Shown here: one piece after another, positions 1 to 9,186 of the stretch
How the letters are laid out: every line of letters begins with the position of its first letter
How positions within the stretch are numbered: the stretch's first letter is position 1
Origin: Candidatus Koribacter versatilis Ellin345
GTDB taxonomy: Bacteria > Acidobacteriota > Terriglobia > Terriglobales > Acidobacteriaceae
NCBI RefSeq assembly: GCF_000014005.1
Contig: NC_008009.1
Span: 1,364,001 to 1,428,000, forward strand
Direction of reading: 5' to 3'
Length of the DNA: 64,000 nt
The notes under the pieces: model-generated
The model's input: the letters and a program-made list of their open reading frames with translations, nothing else
Databases searched by the model: none
Told to the model about the DNA's origin: nothing
Position numbers and translations under genes: made by a program

Positions 1-2
1 GT

Positions 3-1583
3 CTTATGCTGCTCGCCAGCCTGATATTGCTCGCAGCGTGTGCCAACCTCGGCAGCCTATTCGCTGCTCGCGCCTCTGACCGCGCCGGCGAAATCGCGCT
101 GCGCCTTGCCCTTGGGTCAAGCCGTCGCCGCATCCTGCGTCAACTCTTCACGGAGTCGGTCATGCTGTCGCTCATCGGCGGCATTGCTGGGATTGGCGGC
201 GGAATCGTCTTACTGCGCTGGCTGAACGTCTGGCGTCCGATCTCCGATTTTCCGATCACACTGCAGGTCCTGCCGGATTTTCGGGTGTACTTCGTTGCGT
301 TCGTGCTGGCCTTGTTTAGCGGGCTTATTTTCGGCGCTATCCCGGTGCGCCAAGTCCTGCGCTCCAATCCCTACGAAGTCGTGAAAGCCGGTTTCACCGG
401 CGAGCGTCGTAGACGCCTTACCGCGCGCAACGTCCTGCTCGTCTTTCAGATCTCCGCTTGCGCTGTATTAGTTACTGCGTCGCTGGTCGCCGTCCGCGGG
501 CTGGTGCGGTCTCTGCATAGCAGCCTTGGGTTCGTCCCTGAGAATTCGCTGATCGCTGACACCGATCTCGATATGGCGGGCTACAACGAAGACACCACGC
601 CAATCATGCAAAAGCGCCTTATTGAGACACTCGCGACGGTTCCCGGTGTCAGCGCCGTGGGCATGGCAGACCGTCTTCCCCTCGCTCTGAACGGGGCAAC
701 CGCGGCTGTTTACAAGGACGACACAGTCGACTTCCGCGCCTCCAACAGTCTCGGGGACGCCAGCTTTTACAGCATCTCTCCGAACTATTTCCGCGCGGCA
801 GGCACCGCGTTTCTCGCGGGACGAGACGTGGCCTGGCAGGACAATCGCGACGCCGTCCGGGTAGCCGTGATCAATCGGAGATTTGCCGACAAGATCTTCG
901 GCTCCGTTGACAAAGCCATCAGCGGCCATTTCAAAATGAACGAACGCCGTTACGAAGTGATCGGTGTGGTCGAGGATGGAAAATATCAAACCCTCACCGA
1001 AGATCCGCAGTTCGCCACGTTCCTGCCGATCCTTCAGGCACCCACAAGTTCCACTACGCTCGTCGTTCGCACCACGCGCGATCCCGCGCAGTCGGCCCCT
1101 GAAGTCGACTACACCCTTCGCAAGCTCGATAGCAGGCTTCCGTTCGTGATCAAAACGTGGCCGCAACAACTTGACAGCGCCCTTTTCGCGTCGCGTGTCG
1201 CTACGGTCGCGCTCGGTATTCTGGGCGCACTCGGAGCTATGCTCGCGATCACCGGCATCTTCGGCATGGCGTCCTATGCCGTCTCGAAACGCATGCGTGA
1301 GCTGGCAATCCGCGTCGCTCTCGGCGCCCAGAAGAAGCAGGTCGCCTGGGCCGCGCTCGGTACACCACTGCGCCTTCTCGCGATCGGCTCGGTTATCGGA
1401 CTTGTTCTAGGATTCGCCGCAACCGGCGTTCTTTCCTACGTGGTCTACCAGGCAACACCACGCGATCCGCTGGTCCTTTGCGGGGTTGTGTTCACCATGT
1501 CGTTGCTGGGCCTGCTCGCCACGTGGATCCCTGCCCGGCGCGCGCTTCGCTCTGAGCCGTTGCAACTGCTCCGCGAGCAATAG
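3..1583 (+). CDS. ADOP-type ABC transporter permease, C-terminal part (cut by window edge)
   Basis: The reading frame is open at the left edge, so this is the C-terminal two thirds of a MacB/FtsX-family permease. Visible parts are a first transmembrane bundle (about residues 1-115) with the typical RASDRAGEIALRLALGSSRRRI coupling-type stretch shortened here to its core ALGSSRRRI, a periplasmic MacB-like domain (about 170-390), and a second bundle (about 395-520) with a second ALGAQKKQV coupling motif. Two FtsX-like halves in one chain are the mark of the acidobacterial duplicated orphan permease (ADOP) group. The substrate is unknown. No ATPase gene is visible next to it. It sits in the inner membrane. 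The family call is secure, the role is not. Confidence 0.85.
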   Translation, partial: LMLLASLILLAACANLGSLFAARASDRAGEIALRLALGSSRRRILRQLFTESVMLSLIGGIAGIGGGIVLLRWLNVWRPISDFPITLQVLPDFRVYFVAFVLALFSGLIFGAIPVRQVLRSNPYEVVKAGFTGERRRRLTARNVLLVFQISACAVLVTASLVAVRGLVRSLHSSLGFVPENSLIADTDLDMAGYNEDTTPIMQKRLIETLATVPGVSAVGMADRLPLALNGATAAVYKDDTVDFRASNSLGDASFYSISPNYFRAAGTAFLAGRDVAWQDNRDAVRVAVINRRFADKIFGSVDKAISGHFKMNERRYEVIGVVEDGKYQTLTEDPQFATFLPILQAPTSSTTLVVRTTRDPAQSAPEVDYTLRKLDSRLPFVIKTWPQQLDSALFASRVATVALGILGALGAMLAITGIFGMASYAVSKRMRELAIRVALGAQKKQVAWAALGTPLRLLAIGSVIGLVLGFAATGVLSYVVYQATPRDPLVLCGVVFTMSLLGLLATWIPARRALRSEPLQLLREQ

Positions 1584-1735
1584 CCGGTTCCCGCGTCGCA
1601 TCGTCTCACGACTCTTATCACAGGAAGACGTGCGGCTATCACATACATCGTGACACGATTTGGAAAACGGGGATAGCGAGGGGGAGGGCGGAATCACTTA
1701 GCAGTCAATCCCACCCTTCCGGAAAAGCACAGATT

Positions 1736-3301
1736 CTAATCCCCAGTCGGATTCAAGATCGTCAGCCCCGGCAAGGCGTTCGCTGGTGTCTTCGTCCATG
1801 TGGGTACCGCGAGATCGGGCAGCGGTTTGGCGTGGAAGAGGCGGCGACATTCGCGGGCGATCCAGCGGGCGGTGCGTTTGGCTTTCTTGCGGCGGGCGCT
1901 GTCGGTAGAGATGCCGGTGCCGGCATACATCTGGCGATAGAGCTTCGACAGGAAAATGAAGCCGAGGCGGGAGCGCAGGGTGGGGCAACAGCGCGAGCGT
2001 TTCCAGATGGCGGGGAAGGTATAGAACTTGTCCCACACGCCCTGGGTGCGATCACGAATCTCGTCCGACGACATGATTGGATGGGGCGTAAACATTTTCG
2101 GACGGATGCTGGTGGGGATGAGCCAGTAGCGAACGATCGGGATCCCTCCTACCAGCGTCGGCTTAACGAGTTGTTCTTTTTCCCAACCGTTGAAATCGAC
2201 GGTGCCCGGGAACGGCGTCATCATGACGAACTGGGCGAAGGTGATACCCGACTTCAGCGCGAGGTCTACCGTAGCGTCGAAGGTTTCCGGCTTGTCGGTG
2301 GGAAGGCCGAAGATAAACGAGCCGAGGACGTGCACGCCGTGACGGCGGAATTCCTGTAACTGCTGGGCGAGCCGGTCGCCTGAGTAATTGAAATCCTTAT
2401 AGACCGCTTTGAGCCCTTCCGGGGTGACGGCTTCTACGCCGACGAGTGCGCCCTTGATGTTGGCGGCGCGCATGGCGTCGAGGAAGGCAGCGTCTTCGGC
2501 AGCTTCCATGGTGATTTGGGTGAAGAAAACCATGTCCTTGGGGAGCCGCGCCAGTTGCGCCATGAGGTGGAAGCGTTCCTCGCGAATTTGTTCGAGGTTG
2601 CGCAGCTTCTCGGTGTTGTTCTGGGCCTTGGCGAGGCGGAGATCGGTGAGGGTGACGGGGTAGAAGTTGTCGTCGGCGAGGGCGATGAAGCGGAAGCCAC
2701 GGCGCCGGAGGTCAACGATCTCTTCGATCACGGACTGGAAGTTACGCTGGCGGGGCTTCTGGCCGTCGGTGCGCCACACGGAGCAGAAAGAACAATGCTT
2801 CGGGCATCCGCGAATGGTTTGCACCGAGGCCCACATGTACTTGTCGGTGTCGACGAGGTCCCAGCGCGCGGCGATGAACTGGTCGCCTTCGATCTTGCCG
2901 CCGGCATAGATGTGGCCCGGAGTGCCGGCCGCGCAGTCTGCGAGTGCGCTCGCCCAAATGAGATCGCCATCGCCGGTGACCACGGAGTGCGCACCGCCAC
3001 GATCGAACGCTTCTTCGGGATAAAGCGTGGCGTGAATGCCGCCGTAGATGACCCACGCTCCGCGTTCGCGAGCGAGGTTGCCGACTTCGTATCCGCGCAG
3101 AGCGTTGCCGGTATGAACGCTGATGCCGACGATGTCGCCGCTCTGGATGGTGGAGGGATCGAGCGGTTCGAGAGATTCGTCCACTAACTTCGGAGTGCCA
3201 TAGCTGCGCGGAGTCGCGGCGGCGAGGACGAAGAGCCAACGCGGGGTGATGACTGCGGTGCCGAAAGAATTGTCGCTGGGATTGACCAGGTGCACGTTCA
3301 C
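1736..3301 (-). CDS. B12-binding-domain radical SAM protein
   Basis: This is a predicted cytoplasmic radical SAM enzyme. The N-terminal part has the cobalamin-binding type fold (VNVHLVNPSDN, then GISVHTG and IYGGIHATLYPEEA). The core has the 4Fe-4S motif C-x3-C-x2-C (CPKHCSFC), followed by a radical SAM/Elp3-like barrel (VGVEAVTPEGL, LGSFIFGLPTD). The frame is open upstream to 3511, but the homologous part begins near the GTG at 3299-3301, which has an AAAGG-type ribosome site 8 bases ahead, so I chose that start (521 residues). An earlier ATG at 3511 is possible but would add a low-complexity leader. Relatives act in tetrapyrrole, hopanoid or lipid chemistry. The substrate cannot be read from the sequence. 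Confidence 0.85.
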   Translation of the reverse strand: MNVHLVNPSDNSFGTAVITPRWLFVLAAATPRSYGTPKLVDESLEPLDPSTIQSGDIVGISVHTGNALRGYEVGNLARERGAWVIYGGIHATLYPEEAFDRGGAHSVVTGDGDLIWASALADCAAGTPGHIYAGGKIEGDQFIAARWDLVDTDKYMWASVQTIRGCPKHCSFCSVWRTDGQKPRQRNFQSVIEEIVDLRRRGFRFIALADDNFYPVTLTDLRLAKAQNNTEKLRNLEQIREERFHLMAQLARLPKDMVFFTQITMEAAEDAAFLDAMRAANIKGALVGVEAVTPEGLKAVYKDFNYSGDRLAQQLQEFRRHGVHVLGSFIFGLPTDKPETFDATVDLALKSGITFAQFVMMTPFPGTVDFNGWEKEQLVKPTLVGGIPIVRYWLIPTSIRPKMFTPHPIMSSDEIRDRTQGVWDKFYTFPAIWKRSRCCPTLRSRLGFIFLSKLYRQMYAGTGISTDSARRKKAKRTARWIARECRRLFHAKPLPDLAVPTWTKTPANALPGLTILNPTGD

Positions 3302-3590
3302 AAGAGCCGCCTTTCCGGTCGTGCTCCCGGCGAAGAAGGGGAAGGGAGTAGGACTTTTAGGATTCAGGGGTGGACGTGCTGAGGCGTCCGAGGGGAAAAT
3401 TCGAACGCGCGGCCACAGCGCAGAATGAAGATCGCTGGGTGGAACATCGTACGAGTGCAGGTTCTCGAGGGTCTGGTTGGTGGACCGACTCGCAATCTGA
3501 AGGCGCATCAACGCAAAAGGGGAGCGCGCTGCGAGTTCATGGAAGCTTATTTCAAGAATACGCCACTTATAGGTGTTGGCGCAAATTGTC

Positions 3591-3690
3591 GCTTGGGGTA
3601 CCCCCTCCCCTCTGGATTTTGCAAATTCTTCAAAATGCTGGACTTAGTTGGTGCATAGTTTGCAAATTCTTCATTCTACATACACTTAGA
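3591..3690. repeat. Dispersed repeat, C-rich head with TTTGCAAATTCTTCA units (family B, copy 1)
   Basis: The stretch starts with a CCCCCTCCCC tract and carries TTTGCAAATTCTTCA twice exactly, at 3618-3632 and 3659-3673. Related stretches are at 29751-29855 and, in reverse orientation, 42935-43048. It lies in the roughly 780-base gap between 3302 and 4077, which otherwise holds two more repeats and no gene I can support. Confidence 0.7.
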
Positions 3691-3753
3691 GGTAAATTCC
3701 TCTCGGCGTGGGAGTTAGATGCGATTTCGGGGGTCGGAAACCAAAATCTTGGA

Positions 3754-3772
3754 ACACGAAGGGCACGAAGGA
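3754..3772. repeat. Dispersed 'CACGAAGGGCACGAAGG' repeat (family C, copy 1)
   Basis: The core ACACGAAGGGCACGAAGGA recurs with small changes at 28174-28193 and 30050-30078. All copies are intergenic. Function is unknown. Confidence 0.65.
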
Positions 3773-4005
3773 TTTTCAGGACGCGAGGCCGTGGGCGGAT
3801 TTTCAAAGAGCGGGTGTGATTCGCGGGAAAAGTATCCCACTACGACAGATTAGGGCAGGTCGTGTCACGAAAGATGTGATGGCGGACACGAGGGTGCGTG
3901 CGGTGAATTACAGGGCGGGCGTGGGAATTGGGCGAAAAATGCGCGACGAAAAAACAGCGAGATTGTCGTGATCTCGCGGGGACGGGATCGGGTAGTTGAT
4001 AGGAG

Positions 4006-4057
4006 TCTTCGACTGCGAACCCGCATTGGTCTGCGGGTTCTTCGCTCAGAATGACAG
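4006..4057. repeat. Hairpin repeat TTCGACT-stem-TTCGCTCAGAATGACA (family A, copy 1)
   Basis: Constant ends (TTCGACT and TTCGCTCA-x3-TGACA) flank a variable stem, here GAACCCGCA pairing with TGCGGGTTC. Copies at 35992-36037 and 43073-43125 have different but still self-complementary stems. This copy lies just downstream of the minus-strand gene ending at 4078. Confidence 0.75.
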
Positions 4058-4077
4058 ACAAATAAAGAGTGCGCGCG

Positions 4078-4572
4078 CTAGATGGGGTCGGAGTTTTTGT
4101 GGGCGTCGCCTACGTTGCTTGGTTCGTCGTCGAAGGACTTGCCGGGGGTGAAGGCGAACTTCAGGTATTTCATGTCGACGCGGCGGATGATGTCGTGCCA
4201 ACCGTTGTCCCAGGAGATGCGGGCTTCGCCGGCGACGTAGCTCCAGGTGCCGTGGTTGCCGGAACCGACGTTGTTGGAGGCCTGACCATTTTCTTCGAGA
4301 GTGAAGACGTAGTTGTGTCCCTGGCCGTCGCCGACAGTCCACTTGCCGACGTAGCGGCTGCGGGTGGGCAGATCGATGGAGGTGCCGGAGGCCTTGCCGG
4401 AGGAGCGGAATTCCATGCGCACGATGTCGGCAAGCGCGAAGGTTTGCTGGTGGCCGTCTTTGAAGGTGATGACGATGCTATCGGCGTTGCTGGTGGAGGC
4501 GGCGCCAGCGAAGGTGGTGACTGCAAGTAAGAAAAGAGCGGCGGCAAGGAAGCGTGGGTAGGCAGTGCGCAT
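4078..4572 (-). CDS. Secreted protein of unknown function
   Basis: The 164-residue protein begins with a clear signal peptide (MRTAYPRFLAAALFLLAVTTFAGA). The mature part contains a short strand-like IVITFKDGHQQTF segment ending in IVRMEF, then a glycine-rich beta domain (WTVGDGQGHNYVFTLEENG, GTWSYVAGEARISWDNGW). This layout resembles small acidobacterial secreted proteins in which a DGHQQ-F-L-D-I-x-R-M-E-F segment precedes a lipocalin- or META-like beta domain. I chose the ATG at 4572 because a GGAG site lies 7 bases upstream and the signal peptide starts there; the frame is open further upstream. Export is well supported, function is unknown. Confidence 0.75.
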   Translation of the reverse strand: MRTAYPRFLAAALFLLAVTTFAGAASTSNADSIVITFKDGHQQTFALADIVRMEFRSSGKASGTSIDLPTRSRYVGKWTVGDGQGHNYVFTLEENGQASNNVGSGNHGTWSYVAGEARISWDNGWHDIIRRVDMKYLKFAFTPGKSFDDEPSNVGDAHKNSDPI

Positions 4573-4762
4573 CAGGCGCTCCGTGAAGAATGAATTCGAC
4601 TGAGTGTGGCGGGGATAGGATACGCCGGAAGGGAAAACTGGGTTGGAGAATTGGGGAGAGCAATGGCGGCGCCGGCGGCACCATTGAAGGCGGGTTGGGG
4701 AATGTGCGGTGTGTGCCCTTTCCGTGTAGACTAGCGCGCATTTCTCAGGAGGATGGTGATCT

Positions 4763-5026
4763 ATGTCGAAGCGAAACCTTGGGCTGCTCGCCGTAATGTT
4801 CGTGCTGGTGCTGGGAATGGTGTGGAATGGGAACGCGCAGGCAGGACGCGGTGCATCAGGCGCGCAACGGTGGGAGTACCTGGTAGAGCCAGTACCCACG
4901 GTGGCCGTGGGCGGCGGGTTTATGGCACCGGAGAAAGCAATGCAGGAAATGAATGCGCACGGTGCGCAAGGATGGGAACTGGTGCTGGCTTCACACGGAA
5001 TGCTGGTTTATAAGCGGGCGAGATAG
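4763..5026 (+). CDS. Small secreted DUF4177-like protein
   Basis: The 87-residue product has a signal peptide (LLAVMFVLVLGMVWNGNAQA) and a mature part with the pattern WEYLV ... MNAHGAQGWELV, which is the typical core of DUF4177-type small proteins. An AGGAGG ribosome site lies about 8 bases before the ATG. The gene stands alone, divergent from the gene at 4078-4572. It is followed by a hairpin repeat at 5141-5175. Function is unknown for the family. Confidence 0.8.
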   Translation: MSKRNLGLLAVMFVLVLGMVWNGNAQAGRGASGAQRWEYLVEPVPTVAVGGGFMAPEKAMQEMNAHGAQGWELVLASHGMLVYKRAR

Positions 5027-5140
5027 ACACGTACCCGGCGAGAAGCGATCTTGCGCCTACCGCGCGCCTTATTAGACCCACGCTAACCCGGGAGGCGAGC
5101 GAGGATGGGGCACTCGGCGTAGTGTCGGCAGTGTCGCTCT

Positions 5141-5175
5141 CCCACTTCTCGAAAAGCGCGAGAAATGGGGCACCC
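5141..5175. repeat. Hairpin repeat CCCAnnTCTCG / CGAGAnATGGGG (family D, copy 1)
   Basis: An 11-base stem (5141-5151 with 5159-5169, one mismatch) is followed by CACCC. The copy at 32800-32835 has a changed but still fully paired stem. It lies 115 bases after the end of a plus-strand gene and may act as a 3' structure. The gap 5027-5355 holds no gene; an AGGAGA ribosome site for the next gene is at its end. Confidence 0.7.
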
Positions 5176-5355
5176 AGAGTGATTTGGGAACAAGAGAAGT
5201 CAAAAGCTTAGGGCAGACCCGGGCCACCCGCCATCCGGTACCCGCCATTTCTCCATACTTCCTGGGGAAAGTCTAGATGAGGAATATGCTAACGGTTCTG
5301 GGTTTCCGGCTTATAAGATAGGTGGACTAATTGCCATCTCTAGTAGGAGATCTAC

Positions 5356-6369
5356 ATGTCCATACTCTTCGGAGGCGGATCAGAATTTCGTCGGATTGAA
5401 TATAAGAGCGAGGCTGAATTTGAGCGCTGCATAGTCGATATTCAGCACCGATTGTTCGGTCCCTCCCGGTTCTACTTGGACATCAAGCGAAAAATCGGGG
5501 TCAAAGGCGGAGTGCAGAACATTCCCGATGGCTACCTTCTCGACCTCTCAGGTCCGACGCCTCGATTGTATGTGGTAGAAAACGAGCTAAAAGCACACGA
5601 CCCGCTTCGCCACGTTGCAGTTCAGATCCTCCAGTTCTCCATCTCGTTCGAAAGTGAGCCGCTAGCCGTCAAAAGAATTCTGCTTTCCGCGCTGAACGAA
5701 CAACCGTCGATTCGAGAAGCCTGTGAGAAGTACGCTCCCGCGCGGGGATACAGGAACCTCGATCATCTAATCGAGTACATGGTCGCGGAATGCCCTTTTG
5801 CGGCTCTCGTGATTATTGACGAGATGCCGGAGTCGCTCCAAAGCGTGCTTTCGCAAAGATTCCGGTTCGGTGTCGAAGTCTTGGAAGTCGCTTGTTATGA
5901 GGACAAGAATGGCGGACGACTTTTTCTGTTCGAACCTTTCCTGGCTGATGTAGTCGGCGATACTACTGCAGATCAAAATGCAGAAGGGATGTCTGCGATC
6001 GATACTTCTGAAATCGATACTCTCGTTGTTCCGGCGCGTGAGGATGGATTTGAAGAAGTATTTCTACGCGAAAACCGCTGGTATGCAGTGCGGATTCACG
6101 ACACGATGCGACCACAGATCAAGTATCTGGCGGCCTACCAAGTGCATCCCGTTTCGGCGATCACCTTCATCGCGCCGGTACAGTCGATTGAGCCTTGGAA
6201 GGAGTCAGGCAAGTATGTGCTAAATTTCGCTGAGCCTGCACGGCCGGTCGGGCCGCTTGCTTTAGTTAAAGGTGGCCAGGTTCGTCCGCTTCAGGGGCCA
6301 CGATATGCCACACACAAAGCGATTGTGGCAGCGAAGACACTCGATGACGTATGGAAGAAGCAGCAGTAA
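5356..6369 (+). CDS. PD-(D/E)XK nuclease-like protein, first gene of a putative defence operon
   Basis: The 337-residue protein has a PD-(D/E)XK-type signature in its first third: NIPDGYLLDL, then YVVENELKAHD, which fits D-x(n)-E-x-K with E and K in the pattern ENELK. This is the arrangement found in NucS/DUF91-like and other restriction-type nucleases. The C-terminal third (about residues 230-337) is a separate beta-rich unit that I do not recognise. An AGGAGA site is 5 bases before the ATG. It is the first of four co-directional genes with gaps of 41 and 21 bases and one overlap. Together with the Dam-type methylase next to it, it may form a restriction-like pair. Nuclease activity is inferred from the motif only. 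Confidence 0.6.
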   Translation: MSILFGGGSEFRRIEYKSEAEFERCIVDIQHRLFGPSRFYLDIKRKIGVKGGVQNIPDGYLLDLSGPTPRLYVVENELKAHDPLRHVAVQILQFSISFESEPLAVKRILLSALNEQPSIREACEKYAPARGYRNLDHLIEYMVAECPFAALVIIDEMPESLQSVLSQRFRFGVEVLEVACYEDKNGGRLFLFEPFLADVVGDTTADQNAEGMSAIDTSEIDTLVVPAREDGFEEVFLRENRWYAVRIHDTMRPQIKYLAAYQVHPVSAITFIAPVQSIEPWKESGKYVLNFAEPARPVGPLALVKGGQVRPLQGPRYATHKAIVAAKTLDDVWKKQQ

Positions 6370-6410
6370 TGGTACGATACGCTTGGAATTACCACCGCGA
6401 CTAAGGCGCA

Positions 6411-7271
6411 ATGACCATGACAATCGGCTTGGTGTGCCCAAACGAATCGCCGGAAAAACGCGGGGTGAAGCCTTTCTTGCGATGGGCCGGCAGCAAACGA
6501 AAGCAGCTTTCGCGTCTGGCGCCATACTGGTCCGGGGAGCACAAGCGTTATGTCGAGCCATTTGCGGGTTCTGCTTGTCTTTTCTTCGACCTTGCTCCAC
6601 CCTCCGCGGTCCTCGGCGATAGTAATGAGGAACTGATTCAGCTTTACCGCGTTGTTCGCGATTCACCAGAGCGGTTGCATCGGCGGCTTTGTCGAATTAA
6701 GCGAGACGTTGCTACATATCTTCGGTGGCGTAACCAAAACCCGACGACCCTAGATCCCGAGACGCGCGCACTAAGATTTCTCTATCTAAATCGGAACTGC
6801 TTTAATGGGATTTATCGTACAAATCTTCAGGGCGGATTCAACGTACCCATGGGGAAGCGAGTCGGTGAGTATTTTAGTAAAGAAGATCTATTACGCTGCT
6901 CAAGGCTACTGCAGACTGCCGAACTAGTCGCTGGTGACTTCTCGGCGACCTTGGATCTTGTGAAGGTGGGTGATTTTGTCTATCTGGATCCACCTTACGC
7001 GGTGTTATCTCGCCGAATTTTCAAGGAGTACGGAAGCAAGCTATTCGGCACCGAAGATATGCCTCGGTTCGAGGAGAGCCTTCACGCGATTGTGGGTCGG
7101 GGTGCTGACTTTCTTGTGTCCTATGCAGATTGCAAAGAAGCGAGAGCGCTCGCGCGGAAGTGGTGTTCGGTTCGACTTCCTGTAAAACGGCACGTCGCAG
7201 GCTTCGCCGGCGACCGAAAGACCGCGTACGAATGGGTGATCAGCAATCGGCAGCGATCAACAACGGCTTAG
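6411..7271 (+). CDS. Dam-family (D12 class) DNA adenine N6-methyltransferase
   Basis: The enzyme transfers a methyl group from SAM to adenine in DNA. Motifs seen are the N-terminal FLRWAGSKR (residues 22-30), the SAM-binding FAGSACLFF (from 51), the NRNCFNGIYR segment shared by Dam-type enzymes, and the catalytic DPPY (193-196). The length of 286 residues is normal for the family. It is the second gene of the four-gene operon, 41 bases after the nuclease-like gene. A lone Dam-type enzyme could be a housekeeping or phage gene, but the setting between a nuclease-like and a ParB-like gene favours a defence or mobile context. The recognition site is unknown. Confidence 0.9.
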   Translation: MTMTIGLVCPNESPEKRGVKPFLRWAGSKRKQLSRLAPYWSGEHKRYVEPFAGSACLFFDLAPPSAVLGDSNEELIQLYRVVRDSPERLHRRLCRIKRDVATYLRWRNQNPTTLDPETRALRFLYLNRNCFNGIYRTNLQGGFNVPMGKRVGEYFSKEDLLRCSRLLQTAELVAGDFSATLDLVKVGDFVYLDPPYAVLSRRIFKEYGSKLFGTEDMPRFEESLHAIVGRGADFLVSYADCKEARALARKWCSVRLPVKRHVAGFAGDRKTAYEWVISNRQRSTTA

Positions 7272-7292
7272 AATAATTAGGTGGCCTAGGCG

Positions 7293-8258
7293 ATGACAGC
7301 GGACGTGGATAAGTTTGGAGTGCGGGCAATCGGGGTAAACACTCTGCCGATGGATGGGGTAAAGCCCAACCCGCATAACCCGAGGATGCTCTTCGATCGC
7401 GAAGACTTGCACATTCTTCGCGAGTCGATCAAGCGTGTTGGAATTCTGGTGCCGCTTACGGTCTATCGGGAAACGCGTAGTGGCGACTACGTCATACTTG
7501 ACGGTCAGCGACGGTGGATCTGCGCGCAAGAAGCCGGACTGAAGACGATTCCGGTTAATGAAGTCGCAGAGCCCACGCTGGTGCAGAACATCGTCACGAT
7601 GTTTCAGATACACAAACTCCGAAAAGACTGGGAGTTAATGCCGACTGCGCTCAAGCTTGAGCTGCTGATGCGCGAACTTAGAGAAAAAAACGACAAGCGA
7701 CTGGCGGAACTCACCGGCTTGGACGAGGCGGTTGTGGTGCGGAGCAAGAAATTGCTTTCCTACCCCAAACGATATCAGGATACGATGCTGGACGCCGATC
7801 CCAAGAAGCGCGTCAAGGCGGATTTTTTCATTGAACTCTATCCAGTCCGAAACGATCGGGAAGTGCAGAAATTTCCCTGGTTCAAAAAGGACGATTTTAC
7901 GGACGCTATGCTGAAAAAATCAGCCGCCGGTGGGCTGAGATCGGTCACAGACTTTCGAATCGTTAAGCAGTATGTCAACAATGCGGTCAAGGCGAAAAAG
8001 ACTCCTCTGATTTCCAAGCGACTGCAGGAATTTGCAGATCAGCCGGTGCTTGGGCCGGACCACCTCAGCATCGAGTCTGCCGCGGTAACGGCCAACGCCA
8101 AAAAGCTCTTGCAGTCAGTGGACAAGATTTACTCGCAGGTTAATGACATAGATATTGATGAATATTATGGGGAAGAGGCGTTGTGGAATCGCCTAGAGAG
8201 CCTTGCGCAACTCATTCGCGAGAAACTGCGGGCGCTCGGTCGGCGGGAGGCAAAGTGA
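7293..8258 (+). CDS. ParB/Srx-fold nuclease-like protein
   Basis: The N-terminal part matches the ParB/sulfiredoxin fold: NPHNPR (26-31), LRESIKRVGILVPLTVYR, and VILDGQRRW (67-75), which holds the nucleotide-binding GxxRR motif. The remaining 240 residues are helical and charged, and carry no partner-chromosome HTH that I can recognise. ParB-fold proteins bind CTP, or in conflict systems act as nucleases or sensors. This gene is neither next to parA nor near an origin signature, so a segregation role is unlikely. An AGGTGG site precedes the ATG. Its end overlaps the next gene by 4 bases (GTGA), so the two are translationally coupled. Confidence 0.8.
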   Translation: MTADVDKFGVRAIGVNTLPMDGVKPNPHNPRMLFDREDLHILRESIKRVGILVPLTVYRETRSGDYVILDGQRRWICAQEAGLKTIPVNEVAEPTLVQNIVTMFQIHKLRKDWELMPTALKLELLMRELREKNDKRLAELTGLDEAVVVRSKKLLSYPKRYQDTMLDADPKKRVKADFFIELYPVRNDREVQKFPWFKKDDFTDAMLKKSAAGGLRSVTDFRIVKQYVNNAVKAKKTPLISKRLQEFADQPVLGPDHLSIESAAVTANAKKLLQSVDKIYSQVNDIDIDEYYGEEALWNRLESLAQLIREKLRALGRREAK

Positions 8259-9118
8259 GAAGCCCGCTGCCACGTGGTGTGAAAATAGATGCCAAGCGGT
8301 ACAAACGATGGGTTGATCGGTTCGGGGCGTATCGCTCAGGAATCGTCAACATAACCATTGATGGTTGGCTGCAGCAATTTAGCGGGGGAGATCGGGATTT
8401 GGCAGCACGCGTTCTTGACGCGGTTGAGTTCTACGATCAGACCAAGATTCACGCAGCCTACCGGCAGGCTCTCGCGTCTTTGACTGGTTGGGACAAGTTA
8501 CCCTCCAAGCGAGTGAACAAATGGCGATTTGCTGCGATGTCCGGAAGTGCTGGCGAAAGCGGCGATGCGATGCTCTACCAGTTCCGACTTGCAAACGGAC
8601 TAGACTCCAAGAAATTCAATGACCTCTTTGTTTCGCGAAGCGATCTATTTCGACTACCGCTGCTTTCAGAGAGCGACCCGAACAGGATATCGAAGGACGA
8701 TACCGTCGTCTTATTGGACGATTTCAGCGGAACTGGAACTCAAGTATGCAAGGCATGGAATGACCCGGAAACATCTTTTGGGGCACTTCTTGCGGACGTC
8801 GGAAAGGTATATCTGATTCTGGTTGCTGCTTCGGGGGCTGCGCGCAAGCGAATTTCCGAAGAAACGACCATCACGCCACTACCGGTGCACGAGCTGCATG
8901 ATGGCGACAACGTGTTCTCGACGCACTGCTCACACTTTAACGGATCGGACAAGGCAAAGCTGCTGCGCTATGGGAGAGTTGCTGACTCGAAGCACCCAAA
9001 AGGATTTGGGGATTGCGGATTCGTAATCGTCTTCCAGCACCGCACGCCGAATAACTCCATCCCTATTCTGCACGCGGACCATCCTCACTGGACGGGGTTG
9101 TTCCCACGGCACGTTTGA
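8255..9118 (+). CDS. Phosphoribosyltransferase-like protein (conflict-system type)
   Basis: The 287-residue protein carries a PRPP-binding loop, VVLLDDFSGTGTQ at residues 151-163, in the classical type I PRTase form (hydrophobic strand, acidic pair, TG turn). The flanking helices differ from purine or pyrimidine salvage enzymes, and the size is larger. PRTase-like domains of this kind have been described as components of nucleotide-based conflict systems, and that is the best guess here. I chose the GTG at 8255, which overlaps the stop of the ParB-like gene and has a GGGAGG site upstream. A start further upstream would overlap the ParB gene by 70 bases. It is the last gene of the operon. Confidence 0.7.
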   Translation: MRSPLPRGVKIDAKRYKRWVDRFGAYRSGIVNITIDGWLQQFSGGDRDLAARVLDAVEFYDQTKIHAAYRQALASLTGWDKLPSKRVNKWRFAAMSGSAGESGDAMLYQFRLANGLDSKKFNDLFVSRSDLFRLPLLSESDPNRISKDDTVVLLDDFSGTGTQVCKAWNDPETSFGALLADVGKVYLILVAASGAARKRISEETTITPLPVHELHDGDNVFSTHCSHFNGSDKAKLLRYGRVADSKHPKGFGDCGFVIVFQHRTPNNSIPILHADHPHWTGLFPRHV

Positions 9119-9186
9119 TCAAGCGTGAGCGCTCCTTCTCCCGACGACAGTGCTCGATACCGATGGCCGCTTCGTTAAGTTAACGA

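Noticed and set aside
2516-3187. A 223-codon frame opposite the radical SAM gene
   Set aside because: It is the antisense shadow of a clear enzyme gene, with no domain.
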